From G963668185 sp963668185 (GTDB lineage: Bacteria > Chloroflexota > Dehalococcoidia > Lucifugimonadales > G963668185), in the NCBI GenBank assembly GCA_963668185.1, contig OY764162.1, forward strand, positions 1,426,001 through 1,490,000: a stretch of DNA of 64,000 nucleotides, in the 5' to 3' direction. The notes beneath the pieces are model-generated. The model made no database searches. It worked only from the letters and a program-made list of their open reading frames with translations, and was not told where the DNA came from. A program made the translations under genes and the position numbers. Below, piece after piece: positions 51,715 to 60,567 of the stretch. Position 1 is the first letter of the stretch, and every line of letters begins with the position of its first letter.

Positions 51715-52710
51715 CTATGCGCCCTCCGGCGATGCCTTTTCAGCCTCGGCTTGCTGGGCGTCGGTGGAGGCTTCGGCCTGCGAGGCGTCGGCAGCAGCCT
51801 GCGCCTCCAGGGCCTCGGCGGTCGCCTCGACCGGCTCCTCGCCGGCCTCCGCCGCAGCGTCGCCGGTTGCTTCCGAGGCCGCTCCCGGCAGCGGATCGTC
51901 CGGCGTGGCGGAGTACGCGATCTCGCCGATGGCGACCGTCTGCGCCGCTTCCTCGGCCGCGGAGTCAAGGTCGCTCAGCATCGCCTCCCGCCGGTTCTGC
52001 CCGTCCACCACCGAGTCCGCGATCTTGCCGGTGATCAGGCGAATCGAACGAATAGCGTCGTCGTTGCCCGGTATCGGCCAGTCGATGTTGCTCGGGTCGC
52101 AGTCCGAGTCCACGAGCGCCACCACCGGCACGCCGACCTTGTTCGCCTCACGCACCGCTATCTCTTCCGCGCCTATGTCTATGACGAAGACGGCGCCCGG
52201 CATCTCGGTCATTTCCTTGATGCCGCCCAGGTAGCGGTTCAGGCGAGCCATCGACTTTTCGAGCTTCATGACCTCCTTCTTCGGAAGGCGGTCGAACTCC
52301 CGGTTGGCCTGCTTGGTCTCCAGCTCCACCAGGTAGTCGATGCGCGACTGGATCGTCTTGAAGTTCGTGAGCGTCCCGCCAAGCCACCGGCTGTTGATGA
52401 AGAACGCGCCGCAGCGCTCGGCCTCGTTCACGATCGTGTCCTGCGCCTGCTTCTTCGTGCCCACCAGCAGCACCTTCTTGCCCTGGGACACCGTGTCCGA
52501 GATGAACTCGCAGGCCTCCTCCAGCATTCGCAGCGTCTTTTGCAGGTCGATGATGTGGATGCCGTTGCGGTGCGTGAAGATGTACTGCCGCATCCGCGGG
52601 TTCCACCGCCTCTTCTGGTGCCCGAAGTGCACCCCGGCCTCCAGAAGGGACTTCATTGTCAGCGGGGGCGGCTCCTGGATATCCGCCATCTCTTGGGCAA
52701 GTTGAGTCAT
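51715..52710 (-). CDS. rpsB: 30S ribosomal protein S2 with long Ala/Glu-rich tail
   Basis: S2 signatures are present from TMKSLLEAGVHFGHQKRRWNPRMRQYIFTHRNGIHIIDLQKT through VPVVALVDSDCDPSNIDWPIPGNDDAIRSI. After about residue 245 there is an extra tail of about 85 residues rich in Ala and Glu (AEAGEEPVEATAEALEAQAAAD), absent from most S2 proteins, probably disordered. It heads the cluster running to proS. Confidence 0.96.
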   Translation of the reverse strand: MTQLAQEMADIQEPPPLTMKSLLEAGVHFGHQKRRWNPRMRQYIFTHRNGIHIIDLQKTLRMLEEACEFISDTVSQGKKVLLVGTKKQAQDTIVNEAERCGAFFINSRWLGGTLTNFKTIQSRIDYLVELETKQANREFDRLPKKEVMKLEKSMARLNRYLGGIKEMTEMPGAVFVIDIGAEEIAVREANKVGVPVVALVDSDCDPSNIDWPIPGNDDAIRSIRLITGKIADSVVDGQNRREAMLSDLDSAAEEAAQTVAIGEIAYSATPDDPLPGAASEATGDAAAEAGEEPVEATAEALEAQAAADASQAEASTDAQQAEAEKASPEGA

Positions 52711-52871
52711 TCCGTTGGTCTTCTCCTCAGTCCATTCTCAATCACGTCGATTGGCATCCGATTGCGGTCACGGGCGGCAAAACAGCGCATGACCTGCCAA
52801 CAGGCGACTATACCATAACCGGCCATCCGGTACGCTGGTTATCGCGCCCCGCGAAGGCTTTCACCGGCGGC

Positions 52872-53897
52872 CTATCCGTCCGGCGTGGGCGCTTCGGCCG
52901 GGATGAGGCCATCGCGGCGCAACTCTTCCCACATGGCCGAGGGAATCGGGAAGTCCGCCATCTCGCAGTTCTCCTCGGCCTCGCCGACCGACTTCGCGCC
53001 CGGGATGACCGCGGCGACCGCCGGGTGGGCAAGGCAGAACTGGAGCGCGGTGGCTTTCAGCGGCACGCCGTGGCGGTCGCAGACCGACCTGATGCGCCGG
53101 GCTTGCTCCAAGACGTCCGGAGGGGCCTCCCGGTAGAAGTACGGCGCGCCGGGCGACAGGTCCGAGGCGAGGATGCCGCTGTTGTATGGGCCGCCGATCA
53201 CCACGCTGATGTTCTTGCTCTCGCACAGAGGCAGCAACTCGGGGAGCGCCGACTGGTCCAGAAGCGTGTAACGGCCCGCCAGCAGGAAGCAGTCGAAGTC
53301 GCCGTCGCGGGCGAACCGCGCCAGCATCTGCCAGCCGTTCATACCCACGCCCACGGCCCCGATCACGCCCTCGGAGCGAAGCTCGGCCAACGTGGGCAGC
53401 GCTTCCTCCATGACCTGCCGGTAGTGGTCCGGGCCTGTGAACACGTCGTTCGCGGAGGCGCCTCCGTCGGGATCGTGGACGTAGAGGACATCGACGCTGT
53501 CGAGGCCCAGGCGCTCCAGGCTGTCTTCCAGGGACCTCAGCACGCCGTCGCGGCTGTAGTCGAAGGCGGGATCCAGGGGCGGCAGGTCGACGAACTCTTC
53601 CCCGCCCGGCGGCTCGTCCGCAGGCTCCAGGATGCGCCCGACCTTGGTGGAGAGCACAAAGTCGCCCCGCGGCAGCGACGACAGCGCCCTTCCGACGATG
53701 CGCTCGCTGCGGCCATAGCCGTACAGCGGCGCCGTATCGACGTAGCTCGCGCCCAGCTCGACGGCGCGCCGCAGCGTCCGGACAGCCTCCGCTTCGTCCA
53801 CGCGCTCGTAGAGCCCGGCCAGGGGCGCGCTTCCGATGCCCATGCGCGGCAGGCGGAGCCGGGTAGAGCCCAGTTGAACGGTTTCAGGGGTGTTCAT
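52872..53897 (-). CDS. Aldo/keto reductase (D-threo-aldose dehydrogenase type)
   Basis: Catalytic residues are in YVDTAPLYGYGRSE (Asp, Tyr), LSTKVGRIL (Lys) and DVLYVHDPDG (His). The VHDPD form and the RLPRMGIGSAPLAGLYERV start resemble L-fucose/D-threo-aldose 1-dehydrogenases, so an aldose 1-dehydrogenase function is plausible. At 341 aa it is complete. It lies upstream of rpsB on the same strand, 161 bases away. Confidence 0.87.
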   Translation of the reverse strand: MNTPETVQLGSTRLRLPRMGIGSAPLAGLYERVDEAEAVRTLRRAVELGASYVDTAPLYGYGRSERIVGRALSSLPRGDFVLSTKVGRILEPADEPPGGEEFVDLPPLDPAFDYSRDGVLRSLEDSLERLGLDSVDVLYVHDPDGGASANDVFTGPDHYRQVMEEALPTLAELRSEGVIGAVGVGMNGWQMLARFARDGDFDCFLLAGRYTLLDQSALPELLPLCESKNISVVIGGPYNSGILASDLSPGAPYFYREAPPDVLEQARRIRSVCDRHGVPLKATALQFCLAHPAVAAVIPGAKSVGEAEENCEMADFPIPSAMWEELRRDGLIPAEAPTPDG

Positions 53898-53932
53898 GGC
53901 GCCCGATGGTACACGTTCCGTCCTACCTTTTT

Positions 53933-54056
53933 GTGACTGTTCAGGCTTCGTGAGAGACCATGGACTCCTCTGGCCTCTTCCCCAGTCTGCTGGGGAAGAT
54001 TGAGATGGGGCAAAAGCGGTGATCGCCGGGCCACTTCATCAACACTGAACACTTAC
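53933..54056. mobile_element. Putative MITE-like element, 124 bp, with 12-bp inverted ends around a hairpin
   Basis: Ends GTGACTGTTCAG (53933-53944) and CTGAACACTTAC (54045-54056) are inverted repeats with 10 of 12 matches and almost the same as those of 29748-29860. The right ends are identical over 12 bases. Inside lies a CTTCCCCAGTCTGCTGGGGAAG hairpin with ATTGAGATGGGG tail (53976-54010). Confidence 0.6.
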
Positions 54057-54161
54057 AGTCCGTTACGCTTCATTCCAATTTGGCCTGCGCCCTGCGATAG
54101 AATTGACGGTGACGCTCGCCAATCGGCGGCTCTGGAAGACACGATCTGGAGGAACTGAGCA

Positions 54162-55268
54162 TTGCCTGATCTTGCGGTTGACTCGGCTAGGCTGGCGTCG
54201 CTGTACGCCGTAGGCATATTCGCGGCGTTCGCGGCGGCGGCAGGCGCGGCGCACGTCGTGCTGTCGGTCGTGGCCTCGCGGCGGCGGCAGGCCGACGACC
54301 ACTCGCTGGCGGCGTCGGTGCTGACGACGCTGAAGGGCCCGCTGGCGCTGCTCCTCGTCACGCTCGGCATGCTGCTGGCGTTCCAGGCGCTGGCCTCGTC
54401 CACCGACTCCGCGCTCTCGTGGCTGGCCGACTACCGGGAGTGGGCGCTGCGCGCGTGGCTGGTGTCCGTCGCGCTGATCGCGAGCTACCTCGCTACGCAC
54501 GTGCTGGAGTCGGTCAGCATCTGGTACTTGGAGAACGTGGCCGCGCGGACGGCGTCGGACATCGACGACAGGATAATGGCGCAGGTGCGGCGGTTCGTGC
54601 CGCTCGTCATGTACACGGTCGGCGTGCTGCTGTCGCTGGACCTGCTCGGCGTCTCGATCACGCCGCTCATCGCCGGCCTCGGCATCGCAGGCATCGCCGT
54701 CGCGCTGGCGCTCCAGCCGACGCTGGGGAACCTGTTTTCGGGGACGTACCTCGCTGTGGAAGGTGAGTTGAACGAGGGCGACTTCGTGGAGCTAGAGGGC
54801 GGGCCGTCCGGGTTCGTGGTGGACGTGGGCTGGCGTAGCACGAAGATACGGGACCGGTTCAACAACATGATCATGATCCCGAACTCCCAGCTAGTGGACA
54901 GCATCCTCACGAACTACTACAGCTACTCGAAGGTGATGACCGTGCTGGTGGCGTGCGGCGTCAGCTACGAGTCGGACCTGGTGCGGGTGGAGGAGGTCGC
55001 GCTGGAGGTGGCGGCGCAGGTCCGCGACGATCTGGAGGAGGCCGTGGACGAGTTTGACCCGATCATCCGGTTCACGGCGTTCGGCGACTCGAACATCGAC
55101 TTCGTGGTGGTGATGCAGGCGGCGGATCGGGCGGCGTCGTTCGCCGTAAGGCACGAAACGATCAAGCGGCTGCACACCCGCTTCAACCAGGAAGGCATCG
55201 AGATCAACTACCCGGTGAGGCGGCTCGTGTTCCCTGAGGCCGAGCAGGGCGAGGCCCTGCACCCATAA
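54162..55268 (+). CDS. MscS-family mechanosensitive ion channel
   Basis: Inner-membrane channel opened by hypo-osmotic stress. Four hydrophobic segments precede the pore and beta domain: LGIAGIAVALALQPTLGNLFSGTYLAVEGELNEGDFVELEGGPSGFVVDVGWRSTKIRDRFNNMIMIPNSQL is the conserved MscS core. The C-terminal alpha/beta domain is complete. TTG 54162 follows GGAGG at suitable distance. The next gene starts 12 bases after the stop. Confidence 0.92.
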   Translation: MPDLAVDSARLASLYAVGIFAAFAAAAGAAHVVLSVVASRRRQADDHSLAASVLTTLKGPLALLLVTLGMLLAFQALASSTDSALSWLADYREWALRAWLVSVALIASYLATHVLESVSIWYLENVAARTASDIDDRIMAQVRRFVPLVMYTVGVLLSLDLLGVSITPLIAGLGIAGIAVALALQPTLGNLFSGTYLAVEGELNEGDFVELEGGPSGFVVDVGWRSTKIRDRFNNMIMIPNSQLVDSILTNYYSYSKVMTVLVACGVSYESDLVRVEEVALEVAAQVRDDLEEAVDEFDPIIRFTAFGDSNIDFVVVMQAADRAASFAVRHETIKRLHTRFNQEGIEINYPVRRLVFPEAEQGEALHP

Positions 55269-55280
55269 GGCCAGAGCCTC

Positions 55281-56018
55281 ATGAACATCGAAAGACGCCT
55301 CCGCGCGCAGTGGACCGGGGCGGCGCAGGACTGGATCGAGACGGACCAGGCCATCCGCACCGCGTTTCTCGATACGTGGATGCTGGACGCCATCGGGGAC
55401 GTCTCGGGGAAAACGGTGATCGACATCGGCTGCGGCGAGGGCCGGTTCTGCCGCCTGCTGGCCGGGCGCGGCGCGGCGGTGACGGGCGTGGACCTCACCG
55501 AGCCGCTGATCGAGCGGGCGCGTGCGCTGGGCGGCGAGGCGGAGACGTACGCCGTCGGCGACGCCGAAAACCTGGCGGGCGTGCCGGACGCCTCGTTCGA
55601 CGTTGCCGTGTCATACATCGTGCTCGTGGACCTGCTCGACTACCGCCGCTCGGTCCGGGAGGCGTACCGTGTGCTGCGCCCCGGCGGACGCTTCGTCGTG
55701 TGCACCATCCACCCGATGCGGAGCGCCGTCCTCGGCCCGGAAACCTGGGTCAGGGATGGCGACAGGAAGCTCCACTACCGGCTGGACAACTACGCGGACG
55801 AAGGCCCGCGAGAGTTCGAGTGGTGGGACAGGACGTTCGTGAACATGCACTGGACGCTGTCGAGCCACGTCTCGGCGTTCCTGGACGCCGGCTTCGTGCT
55901 GGAGGCGCTGCAAGAGCCGACGCCCTCCGAAGAGCAGCTAGCCGCCCACCCGGACTTCGACGACGAACTACGCGTCCCGAACTTCATCATCTTCGCGCTG
56001 CGTAGGCCGGCGGGGTGA
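55281..56018 (+). CDS. Class I SAM-dependent methyltransferase
   Basis: Motif I VIDIGCGEGRFCRLLAGRGAAVTGVDLTEPLIERA, then GDAENLAGVPDASFDVAVSYIVLVDLLDYRRSVREAYRVLRPGGRFVVCTIHP, define a Methyltransf_11/25 enzyme of 245 aa. It is probably cotranscribed with the mscS-like gene. Acceptor unknown. Confidence 0.88.
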   Translation: MNIERRLRAQWTGAAQDWIETDQAIRTAFLDTWMLDAIGDVSGKTVIDIGCGEGRFCRLLAGRGAAVTGVDLTEPLIERARALGGEAETYAVGDAENLAGVPDASFDVAVSYIVLVDLLDYRRSVREAYRVLRPGGRFVVCTIHPMRSAVLGPETWVRDGDRKLHYRLDNYADEGPREFEWWDRTFVNMHWTLSSHVSAFLDAGFVLEALQEPTPSEEQLAAHPDFDDELRVPNFIIFALRRPAG

Positions 56019-56141
56019 GCGCCTCCTTACTGCCCGGCAAGTCTGACATGGAAATGGAGACGCATGTACCAGTTCAGACCTTTCGGGAAACTCCTAAACG
56101 GTGAGGCATGGCTCTTGGACAGCCTTCTCCCAAGGATCAGC

Positions 56142-57005
56142 TTACGAATCTGGTCTTCCAGGCGAAATTTGCGAGTGAGCGCAGCTCTGGAACCAGTACA
56201 GTGGCCGCCCCCCCGCCCGCGCTACGCGTTCTACCTTAACTCCGAACACGGGCTCAAGCACCTCCGGCCTCAGGACCGTCTCCACCGGCCCGGCCGCTTG
56301 GACGCGACCGCCCTGTAACACGACGACGTGGTCGGAGTACTGCGCCGCCAGATTCACGTCATGGATCGACATGAGAGTGGTCACGCCTATGCCCCGGACG
56401 AGTTCGAGGACTTCGAGTTGATAGCGGATGTCAAGGTGATTAGTGGGCTCGTCGAGGATCAGGACACGGGCCTCCTGCACGAGCGCACGCGCGATCAGCG
56501 CCCGTTGCTTCTCTCCCCCGGACAGCGTGCTGAACGACCGAGTCGCCAGCGCCGTAATGCCCACGTGAGCGAGCGCATCATGGACGCGTTGCCGGTCGGC
56601 GGCTGACTCCCTGGCAAATGGCGACTGATACGGGCTGCGTCCCATCATAACCACTTCCCGCACTGTGAACTCAAAGTCGGATCTCGGCTCCTGCACGACG
56701 ACGGCGATCCGCCGAGCAGCCTCGGACGGCTGCAGCTCCCAGAGGTCATCATCTCCCACCACCACGCGTCCGAGTCGCGGGCGCAGCACCCGGTACACTG
56801 CGCGCAGTAGCGTGGTCTTGCCGCTGCCATTCGGCCCGACGATACCCACGACTTGGCCGGGCTCGGCCACCAAGCTGACCTCCGAGCAAATCTCTGCGGA
56901 GCCAATCGCCACCGTTATCTCGGACAGGGTCAGCGACAGTGGGGCAGGGCCAGCACGGATCGAAGGTGGGTTTGCATTGCAGGCTTCCGAGTTGTTACCG
57001 GGCAT
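56142..57005 (-). CDS. ABC transporter ATP-binding protein, FecE/BtuD type
   Basis: Walker A GPNGSGKTT, Q-loop VVQEPRSDFEF, signature LSGGEKQRALIARAL and Walker B VLILDEPTNHLDIRYQLEVL place it among siderophore/cobalamin/heme importer ATPases. The start overlaps the permease end by 11 bases. It is the last gene of the Fur-led minus-strand operon. Confidence 0.92.
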   Translation of the reverse strand: MPGNNSEACNANPPSIRAGPAPLSLTLSEITVAIGSAEICSEVSLVAEPGQVVGIVGPNGSGKTTLLRAVYRVLRPRLGRVVVGDDDLWELQPSEAARRIAVVVQEPRSDFEFTVREVVMMGRSPYQSPFARESAADRQRVHDALAHVGITALATRSFSTLSGGEKQRALIARALVQEARVLILDEPTNHLDIRYQLEVLELVRGIGVTTLMSIHDVNLAAQYSDHVVVLQGGRVQAAGPVETVLRPEVLEPVFGVKVERVARAGGRPLYWFQSCAHSQISPGRPDS

Positions 57006-58098
57006 GGTCTGATCCTCGTAGTCGTGAGCGAAGGAGCAAGGCGAACACGGGCGCCCCGACGAGCGCGGTGATCACTCCGATTGGCAGTTCCCGAGGCTGG
57101 ATCACCAGCCGCGCGAGCACGTCCGACCACAACAGGAAGAGCGCTCCCACGAGCGCCGCGAGTGGAAGGACGCGGCGATGATCGGAGCCCACCACCATCC
57201 GCGCGGCGTGCGGGATGACGAGCCCCACGAAGCCGACTCCACCGGCCAGCGCGACAGACGTGCCCGTGAGGAGCGCGACGACCACGAATAGGACGCGGCG
57301 CAGCCGATTCGGCGGAATCCCCATGCTCGTGGCGGTCTCATCGCCGAAGAGGAGCAGGTTCAGCGCCCGGGCCTGGGACAGGAGATAAACGAGCCCCGCC
57401 ACGAGTAGAAGCGCTGGCAGCCCGAGCTGATCCCACCGCGCGCCGCCAAGCGCGCCAAGCATCCAGAAAAGCGCGATGCGCGCCGTCTGACTCTGTTCGC
57501 TTATGAAGATAAGCATGCTGGTCACGGCCGAGAACAGGTAGCTCACTGCGATCCCGGCGAGCACCAGGCGCAATGGGCTGAGGCCTCCCGACGAGCTCGC
57601 CAGCATGAACGCCAGTCCGTATCCGATGAGGCCGCCTGCGAATGCGGCAACCGACAACGTGTAGGCCCCCGCAAACACCCATCCGAGTACTATGACGCAA
57701 ACCGCCCCGGCTGCCGCGCCGGAAGTCCCCCCGAGTATCGTCGGATCCGCCAGCGGATTCCGCACCATTGCTTGGAGCACTGTGCCGACTACGGCGAGCG
57801 TCGCGCCGACCAGCACGGCGAGGAGCGCGCGCGGGAGGCGAATGTGCCACACGATCCGCTCGTGGGCCGCCAACCAGTCTGCCGAAACCGCATCCGGCCA
57901 GAATTGGTGGATCCCTATTCGCCAAGCTGTTACAGGGGAGATGTCCGCCGGTCCTAAGGTCACTGCCAGCACGATCGACACGACCAAGCCAATGCTGAGT
58001 CCCACTAGCGCCGCTGCGAAGCCGAGTCCGGCCACCCTGTGAGGACGCACGACCCCGCCAAGCAAAGGCGTTGCGCCGGATCGAATCAGCCTGACCAT
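56995..58098 (-). CDS. FecCD/BtuC-family ABC transporter permease
   Basis: A 367-aa membrane protein with about ten hydrophobic segments. The family motifs LPRALLAVLVGATLAVVGTVLQAMVRNPLADPTILGGTSGAAAGA and GFVGLVIPHAARMVVGSDHRRVLP are plain. It would transport Fe(III)-siderophore, heme or cobalamin. It lies 10 bases behind the MATE gene and overlaps the ATPase gene. Confidence 0.93.
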   Translation of the reverse strand: MVRLIRSGATPLLGGVVRPHRVAGLGFAAALVGLSIGLVVSIVLAVTLGPADISPVTAWRIGIHQFWPDAVSADWLAAHERIVWHIRLPRALLAVLVGATLAVVGTVLQAMVRNPLADPTILGGTSGAAAGAVCVIVLGWVFAGAYTLSVAAFAGGLIGYGLAFMLASSSGGLSPLRLVLAGIAVSYLFSAVTSMLIFISEQSQTARIALFWMLGALGGARWDQLGLPALLLVAGLVYLLSQARALNLLLFGDETATSMGIPPNRLRRVLFVVVALLTGTSVALAGGVGFVGLVIPHAARMVVGSDHRRVLPLAALVGALFLLWSDVLARLVIQPRELPIGVITALVGAPVFALLLRSRLRGSDHAR

Positions 58099-58108
58099 CT
58101 GGACGATC

Positions 58109-59497
58109 TCATACTTCTGCAGTCCGCCACGCCCCCTGCCGGTAGCGCCACCAAGCCCCGCCGGTCCTCGCTGCGAAGAAGGCGATTCCGGCGGCGTACA
58201 CGCCGGGGAGTCCCCAGCCGAGTGTGTCGGCGAGCAGCCAGGACAGCGGCGCCATGACTATGTAGCTTGAAGCCGTGGACGTGTAGAGGACCCACTTGGA
58301 GTCGCCGGCGGCGCGCAGCACCGCGGCCAGAACCATGCTCGAAGCCATGACAGGCACCTGCAGGGCCAGGATAGGGAGGGCGCGCCTTGCCTCCGCTACG
58401 ACGTCGCCATCTGGGGTCAGAAGATGCAGCATTACGGATGGCGCGACAATCACCGGCGCCAGGACAATGGCCGGAAGCGCAACCATCAGCAGCAGCCCGG
58501 CCCGCTGGGTCAACGCAACTGCGCGCTCATCATGGCTGCCCAAGCTCTGCCCGACCAGGATCGACACGCCGGTCGAAAGCGCCCAGACAATCGTCCAGAG
58601 GACCTGTTGTACATTTGTGAGGATCTGCATCCCGGCGATGACGGTTGTGCCGAGCGAAGCGACGATCCATAGCACGACCACGTTGTTGACGTAGCCGAGG
58701 AAGAGCATGGCCGTTTCGGGCCAACCGATAGACCAGAGCCGCGGGAGAACCTCCCGGCCGCGATGTAGCTGCTCGAAACGAAACAAGTCATACGTGCCCC
58801 GGAGTCGTCTCCAACCGAACAGGCTCATGTAGAAGCAGCCCACCGCTACGGCGATTACAGTCCCGACGCCGGCGCCGAGGAGTCCCCAGCCGACCATGAA
58901 GATTAGAACATAGTTAAGAGGAATGTTTATCGCGTTGACGATGACCGTCATACGCATTGCCACGCTGGTCTCGCCCACGCCCGCATAGACGCCTCGGAGC
59001 ATAGCCGTGACTGCCGCGAACGGCGCGGCGAACGCGAGTACCCGGAGGTACGGCACGCCCTCAGCCCGCACAGCCTCGCTCAATCCGAACGCGGCGAGGA
59101 GCGGACCTGAGCCGATGCTCAGGACGAGGAGCACCACGAGGCCTGCGCCGACGCCGACAAGCAACGAGACGTCCAGCAACCGCCCTATCGCCGTCTGACG
59201 TCCCTCGCCATACCGCCGGGCCGAGATCACCTGTGCCGCAGTCGCCCATCCGCCGAAAAGCATGGCTGCTGCGATGTTGATGGACGCAGCGACGGCCGCC
59301 GCTGCGAGCGCCTCTGTGGACACGCGGCTGATCATCGCGGTGTCGACGATCCCAATTGCGATCTGGGAGAAGTTCGCGATGATGATCGGGTAGCTCAACG
59401 CGAGGACCCGCTTCACCGCGCCCCTCTGGGTTGTCGTGACCGTGACGGCGGCTTCCATCAATGTGTTGTGCGCGCCGCCGCCAGGATGAGCCTTCAT
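58109..59497 (-). CDS. MATE-family efflux protein
   Basis: A 462-aa protein with twelve hydrophobic segments. The MATE start RVLALSYPIIIANFSQIAIGIVDTAMISRVSTEALAAAAVA and the second-half start GMQILTNVQQVLWTIVWALSTGVSILVGQSLGSHDE show the internal pseudo-repeat. It exports organic compounds by cation antiport. Its place between the binding-protein gene and the FecCD permease gene is unusual and suggests it may export a metallophore that the ABC system reimports. Confidence 0.9.
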   Translation of the reverse strand: MKAHPGGGAHNTLMEAAVTVTTTQRGAVKRVLALSYPIIIANFSQIAIGIVDTAMISRVSTEALAAAAVAASINIAAAMLFGGWATAAQVISARRYGEGRQTAIGRLLDVSLLVGVGAGLVVLLVLSIGSGPLLAAFGLSEAVRAEGVPYLRVLAFAAPFAAVTAMLRGVYAGVGETSVAMRMTVIVNAINIPLNYVLIFMVGWGLLGAGVGTVIAVAVGCFYMSLFGWRRLRGTYDLFRFEQLHRGREVLPRLWSIGWPETAMLFLGYVNNVVVLWIVASLGTTVIAGMQILTNVQQVLWTIVWALSTGVSILVGQSLGSHDERAVALTQRAGLLLMVALPAIVLAPVIVAPSVMLHLLTPDGDVVAEARRALPILALQVPVMASSMVLAAVLRAAGDSKWVLYTSTASSYIVMAPLSWLLADTLGWGLPGVYAAGIAFFAARTGGAWWRYRQGAWRTAEV

Positions 59498-59525
59498 CCA
59501 TCCCCACGGCGGCGCTTGCCGTAAA

Positions 59526-60047
59526 CTAGCGAGCGGCGTTCACACGGCGCACCGCGGTAGCCACCTCGATGAGGCCGTCAATGTTCTGTGGCCCGGGCAC
59601 GCTCTGGAGGAACGTCAGCGTCATGTACTGGCTGTTCACAACCGCCGACATGCCCGACAGAGCCGGATTGGACTCCAGGAACGCCCGGTTCGCATCCGGG
59701 CCGCCAAAGCCGTAGTCAGCGAAGATGATCAGTTCCGGGTCGTCCTCGGCGACGGCTTCCCACTCCACGTTGCCCCAGGCGCCGCTAACGTCCGAAAGGA
59801 TGTTTATCCCGCCGGCCCGGCTGATGACGTCCGAGATCACGGAGCCGGCGAGCGCGGTGAACGGGGCCTCTTCACCCGAGTCGAAGTAGAAGACTCGGAC
59901 AGGCTCACCAGCTGGGATCGCCGCCGTGACATCTGCCATCTGCTGCTCCCACGAGGCAATGAGTTCCTCGGCGCGATCCTCGACCTCGAAGATCTGTGCC
60001 ACGGAGCGGACGTCTCCGAACATCACCTCAGCTGTGCACCTCGGCAT
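59526..60047 (-). CDS. Iron-siderophore-type binding protein, C-terminal fragment of a broken gene
   Basis: From MFGDVRSVAQIFEVEDRAEELIASWEQQ on this is the second lobe of a FepB/BtuF-type binding protein (FYFDSGEEAPFTALAGSVISDVISRAGGINI, GNVEWEAVAEDDPELIIFADYG). It lacks its own signal peptide. The N-terminal lobe is encoded in another frame at 60028-60564, and about 20 residues expected between the lobes are missing. ATG 60047 is only the most upstream start still near the break. Confidence 0.75.
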   Translation of the reverse strand: MPRCTAEVMFGDVRSVAQIFEVEDRAEELIASWEQQMADVTAAIPAGEPVRVFYFDSGEEAPFTALAGSVISDVISRAGGINILSDVSGAWGNVEWEAVAEDDPELIIFADYGFGGPDANRAFLESNPALSGMSAVVNSQYMTLTFLQSVPGPQNIDGLIEVATAVRRVNAAR

Positions 60048-60564
60048 CGCGCAAGTTCTGTCCCGTGAGCCCCGCGCTCTCGTTGAAGCCGTAACTGAAT
60101 ACCAGGTCTGGGCCGGGGGCAAGGACCGCCTCCAGCGAAGGGTAGGGGAAGCTGCCGCCCAGGCGCTCTACCAGCGCCGCGCGGGCCTGGTGCTGGGGCT
60201 GGAGTCGGTCAGGAGTACCGCCGAAGTAGCCGATGACGTGGTCCTGCAACGCAAGCGCCACCAGCACTTCGAGCGCGCTCGTGTCCGTGGCGACCACGCG
60301 CTGGGGGGCCGCGTCGTAAACGGTCTCAACGCCGCAGTTGGTGATAGTCACGCCGACCGGATCGGGTTCGGCGGTCGCCGTGGCCGTCTCCTGAGGAGCT
60401 GCTGTTGCTTGTGCCGTCGCAGCTTCGGACTGGGCGGGGGTCGCCATGCTCTCGCTTCCGGGCTCCTCGTCACCTCCGCAGGCGGCGAGGAGGAGGAACA
60501 ACAGCGTCATGGCAAGCAACCAGGGGACGGTTGCCAGCAATGGCTTCATTCGAAGTCTGGTCAT
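60028..60564 (-). CDS. Iron-siderophore-type binding lipoprotein, N-terminal fragment of a broken gene
   Basis: Signal peptide with lipobox (LLFLLLAACGGDE), a Thr/Ala/Glu linker, then the first lobe of a periplasmic binding protein (TETVYDAAPQRVVATDTSALEVLVALALQDHVIGYFGG, SLEAVLAPGPDLVFSYGFNESAGLTGQNLRDAEVHS). It stops where the family continues into the interlobe helix. The break lies at GAGGTGCACAGCTGAGGTG, a short direct repeat, which fits a slippage deletion. The protein as encoded would not bind substrate normally. It follows the fur-family gene by 3 bases. Confidence 0.75.
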   Translation of the reverse strand: MTRLRMKPLLATVPWLLAMTLLFLLLAACGGDEEPGSESMATPAQSEAATAQATAAPQETATATAEPDPVGVTITNCGVETVYDAAPQRVVATDTSALEVLVALALQDHVIGYFGGTPDRLQPQHQARAALVERLGGSFPYPSLEAVLAPGPDLVFSYGFNESAGLTGQNLRDAEVHS

Positions 60565-60567
60565 GAG

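Noticed and set aside
56064..56318. An 84-codon plus-strand frame at the end of the ABC ATPase gene
   Set aside because: It is mostly the antisense of the ATPase C-terminus and lacks a ribosome site.
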